Positions 1 through 10,820 are shown, counted from the stretch's first letter. The stretch is DNA of 64,000 nt from Rhodoferax sp. BAB1 (GCF_013334205.1 NZ_CP054424.1:3306001-3370000); one strand, 5' to 3'. Notes: generated by a model from the letters alone, not told the origin. Numbers and translations: made by a program.

Positions 1-1
1 G

Positions 2-1405
<1,404 letters not shown>

Positions 1406-1436
1406 AGGGCGGCCTGCCGGCGCCCTGGTTTTCCGC

Positions 1437-1739
1437 TCAGTGGCGGCGGAAATTGCTTTCGTAGGACATGGCCGCCGCCGACATGGTGTTCTGCAGACGC
1501 TCGATGGCGCGGCTGTGGCGCTGCATCTTGGAGCTGTCGCACAGTTGCTGGCGGTGGTGCTGCATGAGCTTGTCGAACTTGGTGCGGCAGGGCTCCAGCA
1601 CGCCGGCCAAATGCAGGGCGATGTAGGCCACGTGGTCGGCCTGGGTCTGGCGGAACTCGTCGGTCCACTGCTTGAAAAGCTGCCACTTGTAAGTACCTTT
1701 TTCCGGCACTTTGATGATGTCTTTGCGTAGAGTCGTCAT
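1437..1739 (-). CDS. conserved hypothetical protein, 100 aa
   Basis: The family is not recognised. The protein is small, soluble-looking, basic and rich in charged and aromatic residues (KGTYKWQLFKQWTDEFRQ), without a signal peptide or membrane segment. A longer reading with 23 extra N-terminal residues is open, but the ATG at 1739 is preferred because AGAGGACAGCT stands directly before it as a ribosome-binding site and the upstream extension is Pro/Ala/Arg-rich shadow sequence. It converges with recQ and follows the AAA ATPase on the same strand across a 176-base gap. A helical regulatory or nucleoid-associated role is possible, but nothing in the sequence proves one. Confidence 0.7.
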   Translation of the reverse strand: MTTLRKDIIKVPEKGTYKWQLFKQWTDEFRQTQADHVAYIALHLAGVLEPCRTKFDKLMQHHRQQLCDSSKMQRHSRAIERLQNTMSAAAMSYESNFRRH

Positions 1740-1915
1740 AGCTGTCCTCTGCGGCGGGTCCAACGTCGGGGCTCTGGCACTTGCCAGCCCGGCCGGTTTT
1801 CCCGGCATCCGCCATGAGCTTATGACGCCGCAGCCATGTAAACGGTTGACATAGACCCGGCGGACCCGACCAACAGGCTGTGTCCAGGGGTAACAAACCC
1901 CCGAAATTCACGGGG

Positions 1916-4246
1916 TTATTGCATGAAACCGACGCCCCGGCTTTCCCGCACTTCGGGCTTGACGCGGTGCTCGGCTTCCAGCTGTTCTATGAACTCCAGC
2001 GGACCAAAACCCGCGCCCAGAATGCCCGCCTGTCGCTGCACCGCAGCAAAGTCGCCCAGGCAGAGCTGGTCCAGCCGGTCCAGCCGCTGCTGCAGGCCAG
2101 GATCGAGCTGCCCGGCCTGGCCGCCCAGAACTTCGGCCACGAACATGGCGCGGCGCTGCTCCTGCGTCAGCGCCTTGAAGCGGATCTTGAAGGTGAAGCG
2201 CCGCAAGGCCGCCTGGTCGATGCGGTCGAACAGGTTGGTCGTGCAGATAAAAACCCCCTTGTGGCGCTCCATGCCCTGCAGCATCTCGTTGACCTCGGTC
2301 ACTTCGTAGGTGCGCTGGGCGCCGCGGCGGTCCTGCAGGAAGCTGTCGGCCTCGTCCAGCAGCAGCAAGGCATTTTCGGCCTCGGCCTCGGCGAACATGG
2401 CGGCCATGTTCTGCTCGGTCTCGCCGATGAACTTGCTGACCAGGTCGCTGGCCTGGCGGATCATCAGCGGCCGACCCATCTGCTCGGCCAGGTGGGCGGC
2501 CAGCGCGGTCTTGCCGCTGCCCGGCGGCCCGTAAAAGCAGAGGCTGCCGTGGCCACGCGTCTGCAGGGCCTGCACCATGCGCGGCAACTCGAAACGGCTC
2601 TCCACATTCAGCAGGGCCAGGTCGTAACGCGTGTCCAGGGGCCGCGCCGGTGCGTTTTCGCGCCGGCTGCCCAGGGCCAGATCGGCGTTGCGCAGCTGCC
2701 GCTCGATCAGCGCCTCCAGCCCCCCCTGGGCGTTCGCCTCCTCCTGCGCCGGGACGACCAGGCCGGCAAAACGCACGGCGGTATGGATCTGGGCCGGCGT
2801 CAGTCCCTTGCGCGCCACGAGCCGGGCGACGAAGGCATCGGACACGGCCACCCCCTCCAGGGCCCGGTGCACCAGCTGCTCGCGCGCACCGGGCGGCGGC
2901 GACTTCAGCTCCAGGTGGTAGGCAAAACGGCGCCGGAAGGCCGGGTCGATCTGCTCGATGCGGTTGGTCACCCAGACGGTCGGCACGGCGTTGGACTCCA
3001 GGATCTGGTTGACCCAGGCCTTGCCGCTGACGCTGCTGGAGGCCGGCGCCCCGGTCTTCTCGGCGCGCACCAGCAGCTGGGCCGCCTCGCTGGAGATGGG
3101 CGGGAAGACGTCTTCCACCTCGTCGAACAGCAGGGCCGACTGCGCGCTGCCCTTGAGGAAGACCTGCGCGATCTGCAGCGAGCGGTAGCGCTCGCGCCCG
3201 CTGAGCGAATTGCCGTCGCGGTCAGCGTACTCCACTTCAAACAACTCCAGCCCGGCGGCCTGAGCCGCCACCTTGGCCAGCTCGGTCTTGCCGGTCCCCG
3301 GCGGGCCGTAGAGCAGCACATTCACGCCCACCTCGCGCCGCGCCACAGCGTTGCGCAGCAGGGTCGCGAGCATCTGGGCCTCCTCGCCGACAAAGGCGAA
3401 GTCCTCCAGCACCAGGCTGCTCTTGCTGGCCGGGCGGGTGAAGACGGCCATCAGCTCGGCCTGGTCGCGGTAGGCGCGCATGAGCACCGGCGGCAATTTC
3501 TCGCTGACCTTCATCAGGTCGGCCAGGTCGGTGATGTTGTGCTCGGAGATCAGGTTGTCCACCAGGCCAATGCGCTCCAGCCGCGAGCCGGTGCGCAGGG
3601 CCTCGCCCACCTCCTCGGCCTTGACCCCCGCCACCTCGGCAATCACCGCATAGGCCTCGGCGGCGTTGTTGACCTTGAACTCCACCAGCAGGCTGCGCAA
3701 CTCGCGCTGGTAGCGCGTGAGGGTGCCGTAGAGCAGCAGCGCGCGCTCGGCCTGGTTGAGCTGCAGCAGCTTGGCCAGGGCGTCGATGTTCTTCTGCACC
3801 AGCGTCGACTGCTTTTTCAGCGTCTGGCGCAGCCAGTCGCCCGTGGCGCCCAGCACCGCGAGCAGGTCGCGCGGCTGGCTCTTGGCGTAATCGTCCAGGT
3901 AGAAGAACAGCGTGCCCTCCTCATAGGGCCCGCGCCAGTCGCCGTAACGCGCCAGAAAGCCCTCCATGTCCAGGGCTTCGTGACCGGACCAGTGTTCGTT
4001 GCCCGCGCAGCGCCAGGCCAGGTAATCACGCAGACGTTGCAGCACCGGCTGCGGCCAGACCAGATGCCGGCCGGCCAGGTCGATCACGCCGTGCAGGTCG
4101 CGCCGCGCGTTGAAGGCGCCACCCATGCGGCTGACCAGGGTCAGTACGAAATGCGAGCACATCAGGTCCAGCACCGGCGCATCGCGCAGGCCAGGCGAGG
4201 CCAGCAAGGGCCCGTATGCCTTGTCGATCGTCAATCGCTTGACCAT
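1916..4246 (-). CDS. tandem AAA ATPase, 776 aa
   Basis: This is a large cytosolic ATPase with two AAA modules. Walker A 1 is GPPGTGKTEL near residue 314, and Walker B 1 is LLFDEVED near 372. A Pro-rich sensor region ends in DPAFRRRF near 434, which is the usual AAA arginine-finger position. Walker A 2 is GPPGSGKTAL near 573, and Walker B 2 is LLLLDEADSF near 627. The first 270 residues are helical and carry no domain I can name; they probably bind a substrate or adaptor. The ATG at 4246 is chosen because GGAGGG stands 5 bases upstream; an open extension to 4417 is low-complexity and unlikely to be translated. Its neighbours give no function. The SpoVK-like AAA class fits, but the role is unknown. 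Confidence 0.88.
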   Translation of the reverse strand: MVKRLTIDKAYGPLLASPGLRDAPVLDLMCSHFVLTLVSRMGGAFNARRDLHGVIDLAGRHLVWPQPVLQRLRDYLAWRCAGNEHWSGHEALDMEGFLARYGDWRGPYEEGTLFFYLDDYAKSQPRDLLAVLGATGDWLRQTLKKQSTLVQKNIDALAKLLQLNQAERALLLYGTLTRYQRELRSLLVEFKVNNAAEAYAVIAEVAGVKAEEVGEALRTGSRLERIGLVDNLISEHNITDLADLMKVSEKLPPVLMRAYRDQAELMAVFTRPASKSSLVLEDFAFVGEEAQMLATLLRNAVARREVGVNVLLYGPPGTGKTELAKVAAQAAGLELFEVEYADRDGNSLSGRERYRSLQIAQVFLKGSAQSALLFDEVEDVFPPISSEAAQLLVRAEKTGAPASSSVSGKAWVNQILESNAVPTVWVTNRIEQIDPAFRRRFAYHLELKSPPPGAREQLVHRALEGVAVSDAFVARLVARKGLTPAQIHTAVRFAGLVVPAQEEANAQGGLEALIERQLRNADLALGSRRENAPARPLDTRYDLALLNVESRFELPRMVQALQTRGHGSLCFYGPPGSGKTALAAHLAEQMGRPLMIRQASDLVSKFIGETEQNMAAMFAEAEAENALLLLDEADSFLQDRRGAQRTYEVTEVNEMLQGMERHKGVFICTTNLFDRIDQAALRRFTFKIRFKALTQEQRRAMFVAEVLGGQAGQLDPGLQQRLDRLDQLCLGDFAAVQRQAGILGAGFGPLEFIEQLEAEHRVKPEVRESRGVGFMQ

Positions 4247-4460
4247 GCAATGCCCTCCATCAGGACCTGCTCCCTGGACGCATTCACGATAGCGCAGTCC
4301 ACGGCCGCTGGGAAGCCCCGGCCCGCCATGCCCCCCCGGCCGGCCGGTGCTTGACTTCTGCTGCGCTCCGGTACACCCTTGCCGGTTGCCTGCCCCGGGC
4401 GGTGCCGGGTTCGCCATGTAAAATGCGCGCTGTCGTTTATCCGTCTATTGAGGAAATACC

Positions 4461-4589
4461 ATGTCCCACGAGCCGTCCCAGTCCGACGATCCCATCGAGA
4501 ACATCGTGCATTCGGCACCGGTGGTCATCCCTGTGCTGGGTGGCCTGATGATTTTCCTGCTCGCCTTCATCGCCGTTTTCATGGCCTGA
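4461..4589 (+). CDS. small membrane peptide, 42 aa
   Basis: This short gene starts at an ATG preceded by GAGGAAATACC, a good ribosome-binding site at normal spacing. It encodes a polar acidic head (MSHEPSQSDDPIENIVHSAP) and then one strong hydrophobic segment of about 19 residues (VIPVLGGLMIFLLAFIAVF), ending MA. That is the layout of a single-pass inner-membrane peptide. It lies alone between the divergent AAA gene and the convergent modC. A -10-like TAAAAT occurs at 4419-4424. I do not recognise a family; short respiratory-complex or stress membrane peptides have this form. The ribosome-binding site and clean hydrophobic segment make it likely real. Confidence 0.6.
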   Translation: MSHEPSQSDDPIENIVHSAPVVIPVLGGLMIFLLAFIAVFMA

Positions 4590-4614
4590 ATGCCCCCGCC
4601 CGGCGCGCGGCGCT

Positions 4615-5772
4615 TCAGCCGCCCGTGCGCTGCGGCATGATGTGGATCCCCTGCCGGGGGATCTGCACCAGCAGTTTCCCACCCACGTCCGATCCCAGTC
4701 GCCGCAATTGAGCGGTCGACAGATTGAGCGTCAGCTTCTCCGACGGCAGCCCCTCGGGCACCAGCGTACACAGGCTGGTCTCGCCCAGAGCCAACACCTC
4801 CACCAGTTCGCAGCGCAGCAGGTTGTGTTTCTCGCCGGCCGGCTGCGCAGCATCCGCCCGCAGCACGTCCACGTGCTCCCCCGCCAGCACCCAGGTCACG
4901 GCCACGCCGTCGTCCAGGCGGTGCTTGTCGATCACCTGCAGATCCAGCCCGGCATCGTCCCGGCCCTCCCAGCGCAGCACGCCCTGGTCGCCAGGTAAAC
5001 GCCGGAAGCGGCCGCGGAAGTGGTTCTGAATCCCTACCAGGTCGGCCACGCGGGCATTGCGCGGGCTGGAAAACACGCGCTCGGGTGGCCCGCTTTGCAG
5101 CGTGGTGCCGGCATCGACGATCACGACACGGTCGGCCAGGCGGCGCGCTTCCGACAGATCATGCGTGACCAGCACCATGGGCGTGGAGACCTGCTGGCGC
5201 AAGGCGGCAAGCTCGCGGTAGAGCGTCTGGCGTGTCGGCGCGTCCACCGCGGAGAAAGGCTCGTCGAGCAGCAGCACCCCGCCCTGTTCAACCGCGCCAT
5301 CCTGCGGCCGCAGGATGCGGCGCAGGGCCCGGGCCAGCGCCACACGTTGCTGCTGGCCGCCCGAGAGCTGGGCCGGCCGCCGCTGTTCCAGCCCGGCCAG
5401 GCCCAGCCGCTCGAACAGGGCGCGCAGCGAGGCGTCCTGCCGGATGTCCAGGCTGGACGGGCAGGCCACGGCCACGTTTTCCAGCGCACTGAGATGCGGA
5501 AACAGGGCGTAGTGCTGGAACACCAGCCCCACGCGGCGCTGCTGCGGCGTCAGGCGGATGCCACGTGCGCTGTCGAACCAGGGCTGATCCCCGACCTGTA
5601 CCGTGCCCTGCAGCTGGGGCGCACGCAACAGTCCGGCCACTGCGCGCAACAGCGAGGTCTTGCCACTGCCCGAGGGGCCGACCAGGGCGATCAGTTCGCC
5701 GGCCTCGCACTCGAATTCGGCCGCCAGCGGCATGGGCGCCAGATTCTGCAGACGGACCTGGAGCCTGCCCAT
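4615..5772 (-). CDS. modC: molybdate ABC transporter, ATP-binding protein ModC
   Basis: This is the ATPase of a molybdate (possibly tungstate) importer. It has Walker [11 protein letters not shown] near residue 33, a Q-loop FQHYALFPH, the signature [15 protein letters not shown], Walker [12 protein letters not shown], and the H-loop VTHD. The C-terminal 120 residues resemble the mop/TOBE oxyanion-binding region of ModC, ending in a beta-rich segment with GETSLCTLV. At 385 aa it has normal length. Its ATG shares one base with the modB stop codon (TGATG), so translation is probably coupled. Gene order modA-modB-modC on the minus strand supports the assignment over a sulfate or iron ATPase. Confidence 0.9.
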   Translation of the reverse strand: MGRLQVRLQNLAPMPLAAEFECEAGELIALVGPSGSGKTSLLRAVAGLLRAPQLQGTVQVGDQPWFDSARGIRLTPQQRRVGLVFQHYALFPHLSALENVAVACPSSLDIRQDASLRALFERLGLAGLEQRRPAQLSGGQQQRVALARALRRILRPQDGAVEQGGVLLLDEPFSAVDAPTRQTLYRELAALRQQVSTPMVLVTHDLSEARRLADRVVIVDAGTTLQSGPPERVFSSPRNARVADLVGIQNHFRGRFRRLPGDQGVLRWEGRDDAGLDLQVIDKHRLDDGVAVTWVLAGEHVDVLRADAAQPAGEKHNLLRCELVEVLALGETSLCTLVPEGLPSEKLTLNLSTAQLRRLGSDVGGKLLVQIPRQGIHIMPQRTGG

Positions 5773-6452
5773 CAACGCTCCTGCAGACTGCGCGCCGCTG
5801 CCTGGCGGCGATCGGCGGCAAACACCAGCGCCAGCGCCAGCAGCGAGAACAACACCAGCGCCAGCGCCATGCCGTGCGCGCCAGCCAGGTCGAAGGCCTG
5901 GACCCGGTCGTAGATGGCCACGCTCAGGGTGCGTGTCTCCCCCGGGATGCTGCCGCCCACCATCAGCACCACGCCGAATTCGCCCAGGGTGTGTGCCACT
6001 GTCAGCGCCACGCCGGCCAGCAGGCCGGGCCAGGCCAGCGGCAACTCGATGCGCCAGAAGGTCTGCCACACACTCAGGCCCGAGACCCAGGCCGCTTCGC
6101 GCAGGCTGTGCGGCAGGGCGGCAAAGGCACGCTGGATGGGCTGCACCATGAAAGGCAGGTTGACCAGCAGACTGGCCAGCAACAAGCCCTCGAAGCTGAA
6201 AACCAGGCGCAGGTTCAGCGTCGAGCCCAGCCAGGCGCCGAGGGCCGAGCCCTGGCCGAAGACCAGCAACAGGTAAAAACCGATCACCGTGGGGGGCAAC
6301 AGCAGCGGCAACATGAGCAGCGCCTCCACCAGCGGCTTGCCGCGCCAGGCACTCAGCGCCAGCCAGCGTGCCAGCCACAGGCCCGGCGGCAGCAGCAACA
6401 GCGCGGTGGCTGCGGCGAGCAACAGGGAAACGCGGGCGGCCTGGTAATCCAT
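5772..6452 (-). CDS. modB: molybdate ABC transporter, permease ModB
   Basis: This is the inner-membrane channel subunit of the molybdate importer, 226 aa with about five hydrophobic segments. The cytoplasmic coupling loop is seen at EAAWVSGLSVWQTFWRIELP, the EAA motif that contacts the ATPase. The hydrophobic pattern MLPLLLPPTVIGFYLL is typical of ModB. It follows modA after 30 bases and overlaps the modC start by one base, so the three genes form one operon. No mop-type regulator gene (modE) is adjacent. Confidence 0.92.
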   Translation of the reverse strand: MDYQAARVSLLLAAATALLLLPPGLWLARWLALSAWRGKPLVEALLMLPLLLPPTVIGFYLLLVFGQGSALGAWLGSTLNLRLVFSFEGLLLASLLVNLPFMVQPIQRAFAALPHSLREAAWVSGLSVWQTFWRIELPLAWPGLLAGVALTVAHTLGEFGVVLMVGGSIPGETRTLSVAIYDRVQAFDLAGAHGMALALVLFSLLALALVFAADRRQAAARSLQER

Positions 6453-6482
6453 GCGCCGATTATGTCCGGCCGCCCCTAGGCT

Positions 6483-7322
6483 TCAGACCATGAAGCCATA
6501 TCGCCGGAACACCGCCTGAGCCGACGGCGTCTGGAGGTAGGCATAGAGGCGCTCGGCTGCAGGGGGGGCGTCTTTCAGCACCACCATGCGCTGGCGCATG
6601 GGCTGGTGCAGGCTTTCCGGAAGGACGATATGCCGCACCTGGCGCGCCACCTCCGGAGCCAGGGCCAGGGCCAACGCGGTGATGCCGGCCTGGGCGGCGC
6701 CGGTCGTGACGAACTGGGTGGCCTGGGCGATGTTCTCGCCCAGCACCAGTCTGGTTTTGGCCATGCTCCACACATCCAGCTTCTCCAGCGCTTGCTGGGC
6801 GGCCCGCCCATAGGGTGCATGCTCGGGGTTGGCGATAGCGAACTTGCCGACCCGGGACCATCCCGCCTGCAAGCCCTTGAGTTCCGGGTCCAGTTGCAGC
6901 GTCGAGGCCGCCGGCACGATCAGCGCAATCCGCCCCAGGCCGTAGACCACGCCGCGATCCGCCAGCCCGTCCGGCAGCCGTCGCGTCAGACCGGCCTCGA
7001 CCAGTTGCAAGACCCAGCCCTCGTCGGCCGACATGAAAAGATGCACCGGCAGGCCTTGCCGGATCTGGCGCGCAAAGTTGCCGGATGATCCAAAACTGGC
7101 CTCGACCCTGAGGCCGGTTTCCTTCTGGAAGGTCTCCAGCAGCTGAGCCAGTACAAACTTCAGATCGCTGGCTGCGGCGACGCGCAGCACGGGCTGGCTG
7201 GCCCAGGCGGTCGGCATCGTCAGGCCCAGGGCCAGCAGGCCCAGACCGTGTCGCCGCCGCAGGCCTGAGCCTGTTCTGGCCGCCCGGTTTTGATGAGGCA
7301 TAAAGTTATGCATGTTTTGCAT
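6483..7322 (-). CDS. modA: molybdate ABC transporter, substrate-binding protein ModA
   Basis: This is the periplasmic receptor that captures molybdate for ModBC. A basic N-terminus and hydrophobic stretch (LGLLALGLTMPTAWA) form a signal peptide, with cleavage likely after the Ala-rich end. The mature protein begins with the ModA pattern VLRVAAASDLKFVLAQLLE and has the binding-site stretch FGSSGNFARQI, then NPEHAPYGRAAQQALEKL and a C-terminal RRYGF. The start is uncertain: ATGs at 7322, 7313 and 7301 are all in frame and none has a strong ribosome-binding site. The gene is divergent from pckG across a 168-base region. The family match is clear. Confidence 0.9.
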   Translation of the reverse strand: MQNMHNFMPHQNRAARTGSGLRRRHGLGLLALGLTMPTAWASQPVLRVAAASDLKFVLAQLLETFQKETGLRVEASFGSSGNFARQIRQGLPVHLFMSADEGWVLQLVEAGLTRRLPDGLADRGVVYGLGRIALIVPAASTLQLDPELKGLQAGWSRVGKFAIANPEHAPYGRAAQQALEKLDVWSMAKTRLVLGENIAQATQFVTTGAAQAGITALALALAPEVARQVRHIVLPESLHQPMRQRMVVLKDAPPAAERLYAYLQTPSAQAVFRRYGFMV

Positions 7323-7364
7323 GGATTTTGCTCGTAACCTGAATGTAACCCCGGATCCAGTTCA

Positions 7365-7370
7365 TACAAT
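7365..7370 (+). promoter_or_regulatory. possible -10 element for pckG
   Basis: TACAAT matches the sigma-70 -10 consensus in five of six positions and lies about 120 bases before the pckG start, within the modA-pckG intergenic region. No convincing -35 is found at 16-18 bases upstream, so the assignment is weak and an activator would be needed if it is used. Confidence 0.25.
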
Positions 7371-7490
7371 GGCCCGCACACCGGTGCCAGCCGCCTCGCG
7401 GGGCCACAGGCGCCAGGCATTTTCCGGAAGCTGCGGGCCAAACCACGCGGGCCGGTTTCGAACAGATCACCATAACCAGGAGCCTAATCC

Positions 7491-9371
7491 ATGAATTCTC
7501 CCGTGATGCAGGGCCTACACCTCAATGCCCCGAGCCATGTGAAACACGCCAGGCTGCTGGCCTGGGTGGCCGACATGGCCGCCCTGTGCAAACCCGACGC
7601 CATCTACTGGTGCGATGGCAGCGACGCCGAATACCAGCGCCTGTGCGACCAACTGGTCTCCGCCGGCACCTTTACCAAACTCAACGAAGCCAAGCGCCCC
7701 AACAGCTACCTGTGCCGCTCCGACGCCAGCGACGTGGCCCGCGTGGAAGACCGCACCTTCATCTGCTCGGCCCGCAAGGACGACGCCGGCCCGACCAACA
7801 ACTGGATCGAGCCCACCGAGATGCGCGCGCTGCTGCAGTACGGCAAGGCCGACGGCACGCCCGCCCTCTTCAACGGCTGCATGAAGGGCCGCACCATGTA
7901 CGTGGTGCCCTTCTCCATGGGCCCGCTGGGCAGTGACATCGCCCACATCGGCGTCGAACTCTCCGACAGCGCCTATGTGGCCGTCAACATGAAACTCATG
8001 ACCCGCATGGGCAAGGCCGTCTACGAGGTGCTGGGCACCGACGGCGACTTCGTGCCGGCCATGCACACCGTGGGCGCCCCCCTGGCCGCTGGCCAGCAGG
8101 ACAGCCCCTGGCCCTGCAACCAGACCAAGTACATCGTGCACTACCCCGAAACGCGCGAGATCTGGTCCTACGGTTCCGGCTACGGTGGCAACGCCCTGCT
8201 GGGCAAGAAGTGCTTCGCGCTGCGCATCGCCTCCAACATGGGCCGCGACGAGGGCTGGCTGGCCGAGCACATGCTGATCCTGGGTGTGACCAGCCCCAAG
8301 GGCAAGAAGTACCACGTGGCCGCCGCCTTCCCCAGCGCCTGCGGCAAGACCAATTTCTCGATGCTGGTCCCGCCTGCCGGCTTCGAAGGCTGGAAGGTCA
8401 CCACCATCGGCGACGACATTGCCTGGATCAAGCCGGGCAAGGACGGCCGCATGTACGCCATCAACCCGGAAGCCGGCTACTTCGGCGTGGCCCCCGGCAC
8501 CAACTACAAGACCAACCCGAACTGCATGGAGTCGCTCAAGAGCGACGTGATCTACACCAACGTCGCTCTGACCGATGACGGCGACGTCTGGTGGGAAGGC
8601 ATGGACGGCGCCGCGCCGGCCCACGCCATCGACTGGCAGGGCAAGGACTGGACGCCGCAGATCGCCAAGGAAACCGGCGCCAAGGCGGCCCACCCGAACT
8701 CGCGCTTCACCGTGGCGGCGACCAACAACCCGGCCCTGGACCCTGAATGGGACAACCCCAAGGGCGTGACCATCGACGCCTTCATCTTCGGTGGCCGTCG
8801 CTCCAACACCGTGCCGCTGGTGACCGAAGCCCGCAACTGGGTCGAGGGCGTGTACATGGCCGCCACCATGGGCTCCGAGACCACGGCCGCCATCATCGGC
8901 CAACAGGGCGTGGTGCGCCGCGACCCCTTCGCCATGCTGCCCTTCACCGGCTACCACATGGGCGACTACTTCCAGCACTGGCTCAACCTGGGCGAGAAGG
9001 TCGCCGCCCAGGGTGGCCGCCTGCCGTCCATCTTCACGACCAACTGGTTCCGCAAGGGCGAGGACGGCAAGTTCGTCTGGCCCGGTTACGGCGAAAACAT
9101 GCGCGTGCTCAAGTGGATGATCGATCGCATCGAGGATGAGGTCCAGGGCAAGGAGCACTTCTACGGCCTGACCCCGAGCTATGACGAAGTCAACTGGAAG
9201 GGCCTGGACTTCACGCCCGAGCAGTTCCACGCCGTGACCAGCATCGACAAGGCCCTGTGGCTGCAGGAACTCAAGCTGCACGACACGCTGTTCGAGCAGA
9301 TCGACGCGCGCCTGCCCAAGGCGCTGCGCGACACCCGCCAGCGCATCGAAAAGCTGCTGACCGCCGGCTGA
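7491..9371 (+). CDS. pckG: phosphoenolpyruvate carboxykinase (GTP)
   Basis: The enzyme interconverts oxaloacetate plus GTP with phosphoenolpyruvate plus GDP and CO2, the first committed step from the TCA cycle to gluconeogenesis. The 626-aa length is that of the GTP-dependent family. The P-loop [13 protein letters not shown] lies near residue 285, the metal/kinase-2 motif GDDIAWI soon after, and RRSNTVPL and the GTP-family NNP motif ([11 protein letters not shown]) follow. AGGAGCCTAATCC before the ATG gives the ribosome-binding site. Codon use is strongly biased to C-ending codons, consistent with high expression. It is monocistronic and ends at a strong terminator. Confidence 0.97.
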   Translation: MNSPVMQGLHLNAPSHVKHARLLAWVADMAALCKPDAIYWCDGSDAEYQRLCDQLVSAGTFTKLNEAKRPNSYLCRSDASDVARVEDRTFICSARKDDAGPTNNWIEPTEMRALLQYGKADGTPALFNGCMKGRTMYVVPFSMGPLGSDIAHIGVELSDSAYVAVNMKLMTRMGKAVYEVLGTDGDFVPAMHTVGAPLAAGQQDSPWPCNQTKYIVHYPETREIWSYGSGYGGNALLGKKCFALRIASNMGRDEGWLAEHMLILGVTSPKGKKYHVAAAFPSACGKTNFSMLVPPAGFEGWKVTTIGDDIAWIKPGKDGRMYAINPEAGYFGVAPGTNYKTNPNCMESLKSDVIYTNVALTDDGDVWWEGMDGAAPAHAIDWQGKDWTPQIAKETGAKAAHPNSRFTVAATNNPALDPEWDNPKGVTIDAFIFGGRRSNTVPLVTEARNWVEGVYMAATMGSETTAAIIGQQGVVRRDPFAMLPFTGYHMGDYFQHWLNLGEKVAAQGGRLPSIFTTNWFRKGEDGKFVWPGYGENMRVLKWMIDRIEDEVQGKEHFYGLTPSYDEVNWKGLDFTPEQFHAVTSIDKALWLQELKLHDTLFEQIDARLPKALRDTRQRIEKLLTAG

Positions 9372-9390
9372 TCCTGCTCTTGCCGACATG

Positions 9391-9421
9391 AAAAAAAGCC
9401 ACCGCATGCGGTGGCTTTTTT
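9391..9421. terminator. bidirectional Rho-independent terminator after pckG
   Basis: A perfect 18-base palindrome GCCACCGCATGCGGTGGC (9398-9415) is flanked by seven A on the left and six T on the right, so it can end transcription of pckG on the plus strand and of the gene at 9458-10099 on the minus strand. Its eight-base stem arms recur in the terminator at 10224-10251. Confidence 0.92.
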
Positions 9422-9457
9422 GCTGGGCAGCCCAGCCAGCGGCTGGCCAACCGGCCT

Positions 9458-10099
9458 TCAGTTCTGCTCGGCGGGTGTCACGCTGACACCCCGGCTGGCG
9501 CGGATGTTGCCCGAGCTCTCCCGCAGCCTGAGCGCGACGGTTTCCGGCACCAGGCCAGCCGGCATCTGTATCCGGCCATCGGTCTTCAGGTAGCGGCCAA
9601 CCCGCATCCGGAACTTGCCTTCGGCTCTTTGCCCTGTCGGGGGATACGTCCAGACCGTCGGGCGCCCCTCCAGGACCCCCTGCACCAGGAATTCCAGCGT
9701 CCCCTCATAAAGACGCCCTTCGTTCGAAATCGCAAACTCATAACGCAGCAGGCCGGGGGCGGCGCCGTCACGGACGACGCTCAGGGCCTGGATGTCCAGG
9801 CCTTCTTCCTGGCGCAAGGCCATCACGTCCTGGTCCTGTCTTGCCGGTTCCGGGATCTCCGGCGCCTGCAGTGCCAGTTCGGGCTGGCTGGGCATTGCCT
9901 GGGCCGGCCGCTCCAGCCCCAGCCGGTAACGTTCGAAGTGCATGCCCGCATAGAACAGCCCCGCGCACACCAGTGCCACACCCGTGACTCTGAAGCCGCT
10001 TTGCATGATGGCCTTCCAGCGTGGCAAGGGTTCGTTGATCACGATGCTTGGCGGCATCCGCGCAAACAAAGTCCGACCGATAAAAAAAGTCATGCCCAT
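9458..10099 (-). CDS. single-pass membrane protein of unknown function
   Basis: This protein of about 213 aa has one hydrophobic segment near residues 36-52 (VTGVALVCAGLFYAGMHF), a short Glu/Gln-rich stretch that may be a helix, and a C-terminal beta-rich domain (LLRYEFAISNEGRLYEGTLEFLVQG and onward). This layout resembles the DUF6776-type proteins of Betaproteobacteria, but I am not sure of that. The start is uncertain: ATGs at 10099, 10093 and 10057 are in frame and none has a strong ribosome-binding site. It lies alone between two terminators with the same stem, so it is its own transcription unit. Confidence 0.6.
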   Translation of the reverse strand: MGMTFFIGRTLFARMPPSIVINEPLPRWKAIMQSGFRVTGVALVCAGLFYAGMHFERYRLGLERPAQAMPSQPELALQAPEIPEPARQDQDVMALRQEEGLDIQALSVVRDGAAPGLLRYEFAISNEGRLYEGTLEFLVQGVLEGRPTVWTYPPTGQRAEGKFRMRVGRYLKTDGRIQMPAGLVPETVALRLRESSGNIRASRGVSVTPAEQN

Positions 10100-10223
10100 G
10101 TGTCTCTGAATCTTTGCTCCGCTGGCGAAACACCCGCAGCTGGATGTCCTGTGCATGATGCCATGCACGCCCTGATTGCAACTGCCGTCCGATTATCAAC
10201 CGGGACTTGCACTCGCACATGTG

Positions 10224-10251
10224 AAAAAGCCACCGCAAGCGGTGGCTTTTT
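10224..10251. terminator. bidirectional Rho-independent terminator
   Basis: The stem GCCACCGC / GCGGTGGC (10229-10236 and 10239-10246) has a two-base AA between the arms, with five A before and five T after. On the minus strand it ends the gene at 10290-10820. The arms are the same as those of the terminator at 9391-9421. Confidence 0.85.
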
Positions 10252-10289
10252 CCTGCGCGGCGCTGGCGTCGCGGTCAGCCCGGCCCGGA

Positions 10290-10820
10290 TTATTCGTTCC
10301 AGACACGCTGCGTCAGACGCGCAACGCGGGCCGCGGCAGCGTAATTCAGTGCCGGGGCGGCCGTCGTGCCAAGCACGGCATCAGCGACTTCGGTGACATC
10401 GCTTTCAGCGCGGCTGGCGGCTGCCTGGATGTCCGCCATCACGCGGGAATCCTTGCGGGCCAGATCCAGCAGACGCTCGTCGGCACGGCGACGGGCCACG
10501 CCTTGCGACCAGCCGTCCAGACCTTCCATGACACGCCCCGCGACGTTGCGGGCCGTCGGCGCCAGCAGGGCCAGCGCGCTGAAGCCGATCACCCACATCA
10601 GCACCCATGCCGCCAGCAGATGCCCGTCGGCCCAAGTATCCATGAGTTGGTCGGCCACCACGACCAGGGTGGCCACCATGGCAGCCAGCAGCAAGGCCGC
10701 CAGACTGCGGGTCGGATTCAGGCCCTTGCGCAGGCTGTCGGCTGCGCTGATCACGCGCTCGAAACGGTCCACGCCCGGATGGGTGGTGGAGTAATCAAGG
10801 TGAATGAAGCTGTTGTTCAT
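10290..10820 (-). CDS. membrane protein of unknown function, 176 aa
   Basis: The family is not recognised. Two hydrophobic segments lie near residues 39-58 (SLAALLLAAMVATLVVVADQ) and 68-88 (LLAAWVLMWVIGFSALALLA). They are followed by a charged amphipathic helical tail (GVARRRADERLLDLARKDSRVMADI) ending in RVWNE. The start is firm: GCAGGAGGTCCACC precedes the ATG. It is transcribed away from the LysR gene across a 118-base region. Burkholderiales genomes often carry such small two-helix proteins of unknown role. No enzyme motif is visible. Confidence 0.75.
   Translation of the reverse strand: MNNSFIHLDYSTTHPGVDRFERVISAADSLRKGLNPTRSLAALLLAAMVATLVVVADQLMDTWADGHLLAAWVLMWVIGFSALALLAPTARNVAGRVMEGLDGWSQGVARRRADERLLDLARKDSRVMADIQAAASRAESDVTEVADAVLGTTAAPALNYAAAARVARLTQRVWNE

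Noticed and set aside
1880..4354. Open frame of 824 codons opposite the AAA ATPase
   Set aside because: Low-complexity Gln/Leu/Arg translation; the opposite strand has two full AAA modules.
7515..9407. Open frame of 630 codons opposite pckG
   Set aside because: It is antisense to a highly codon-biased gene; the predicted product is a Gly/Val/His/Ala repeat-like sequence with no motif.
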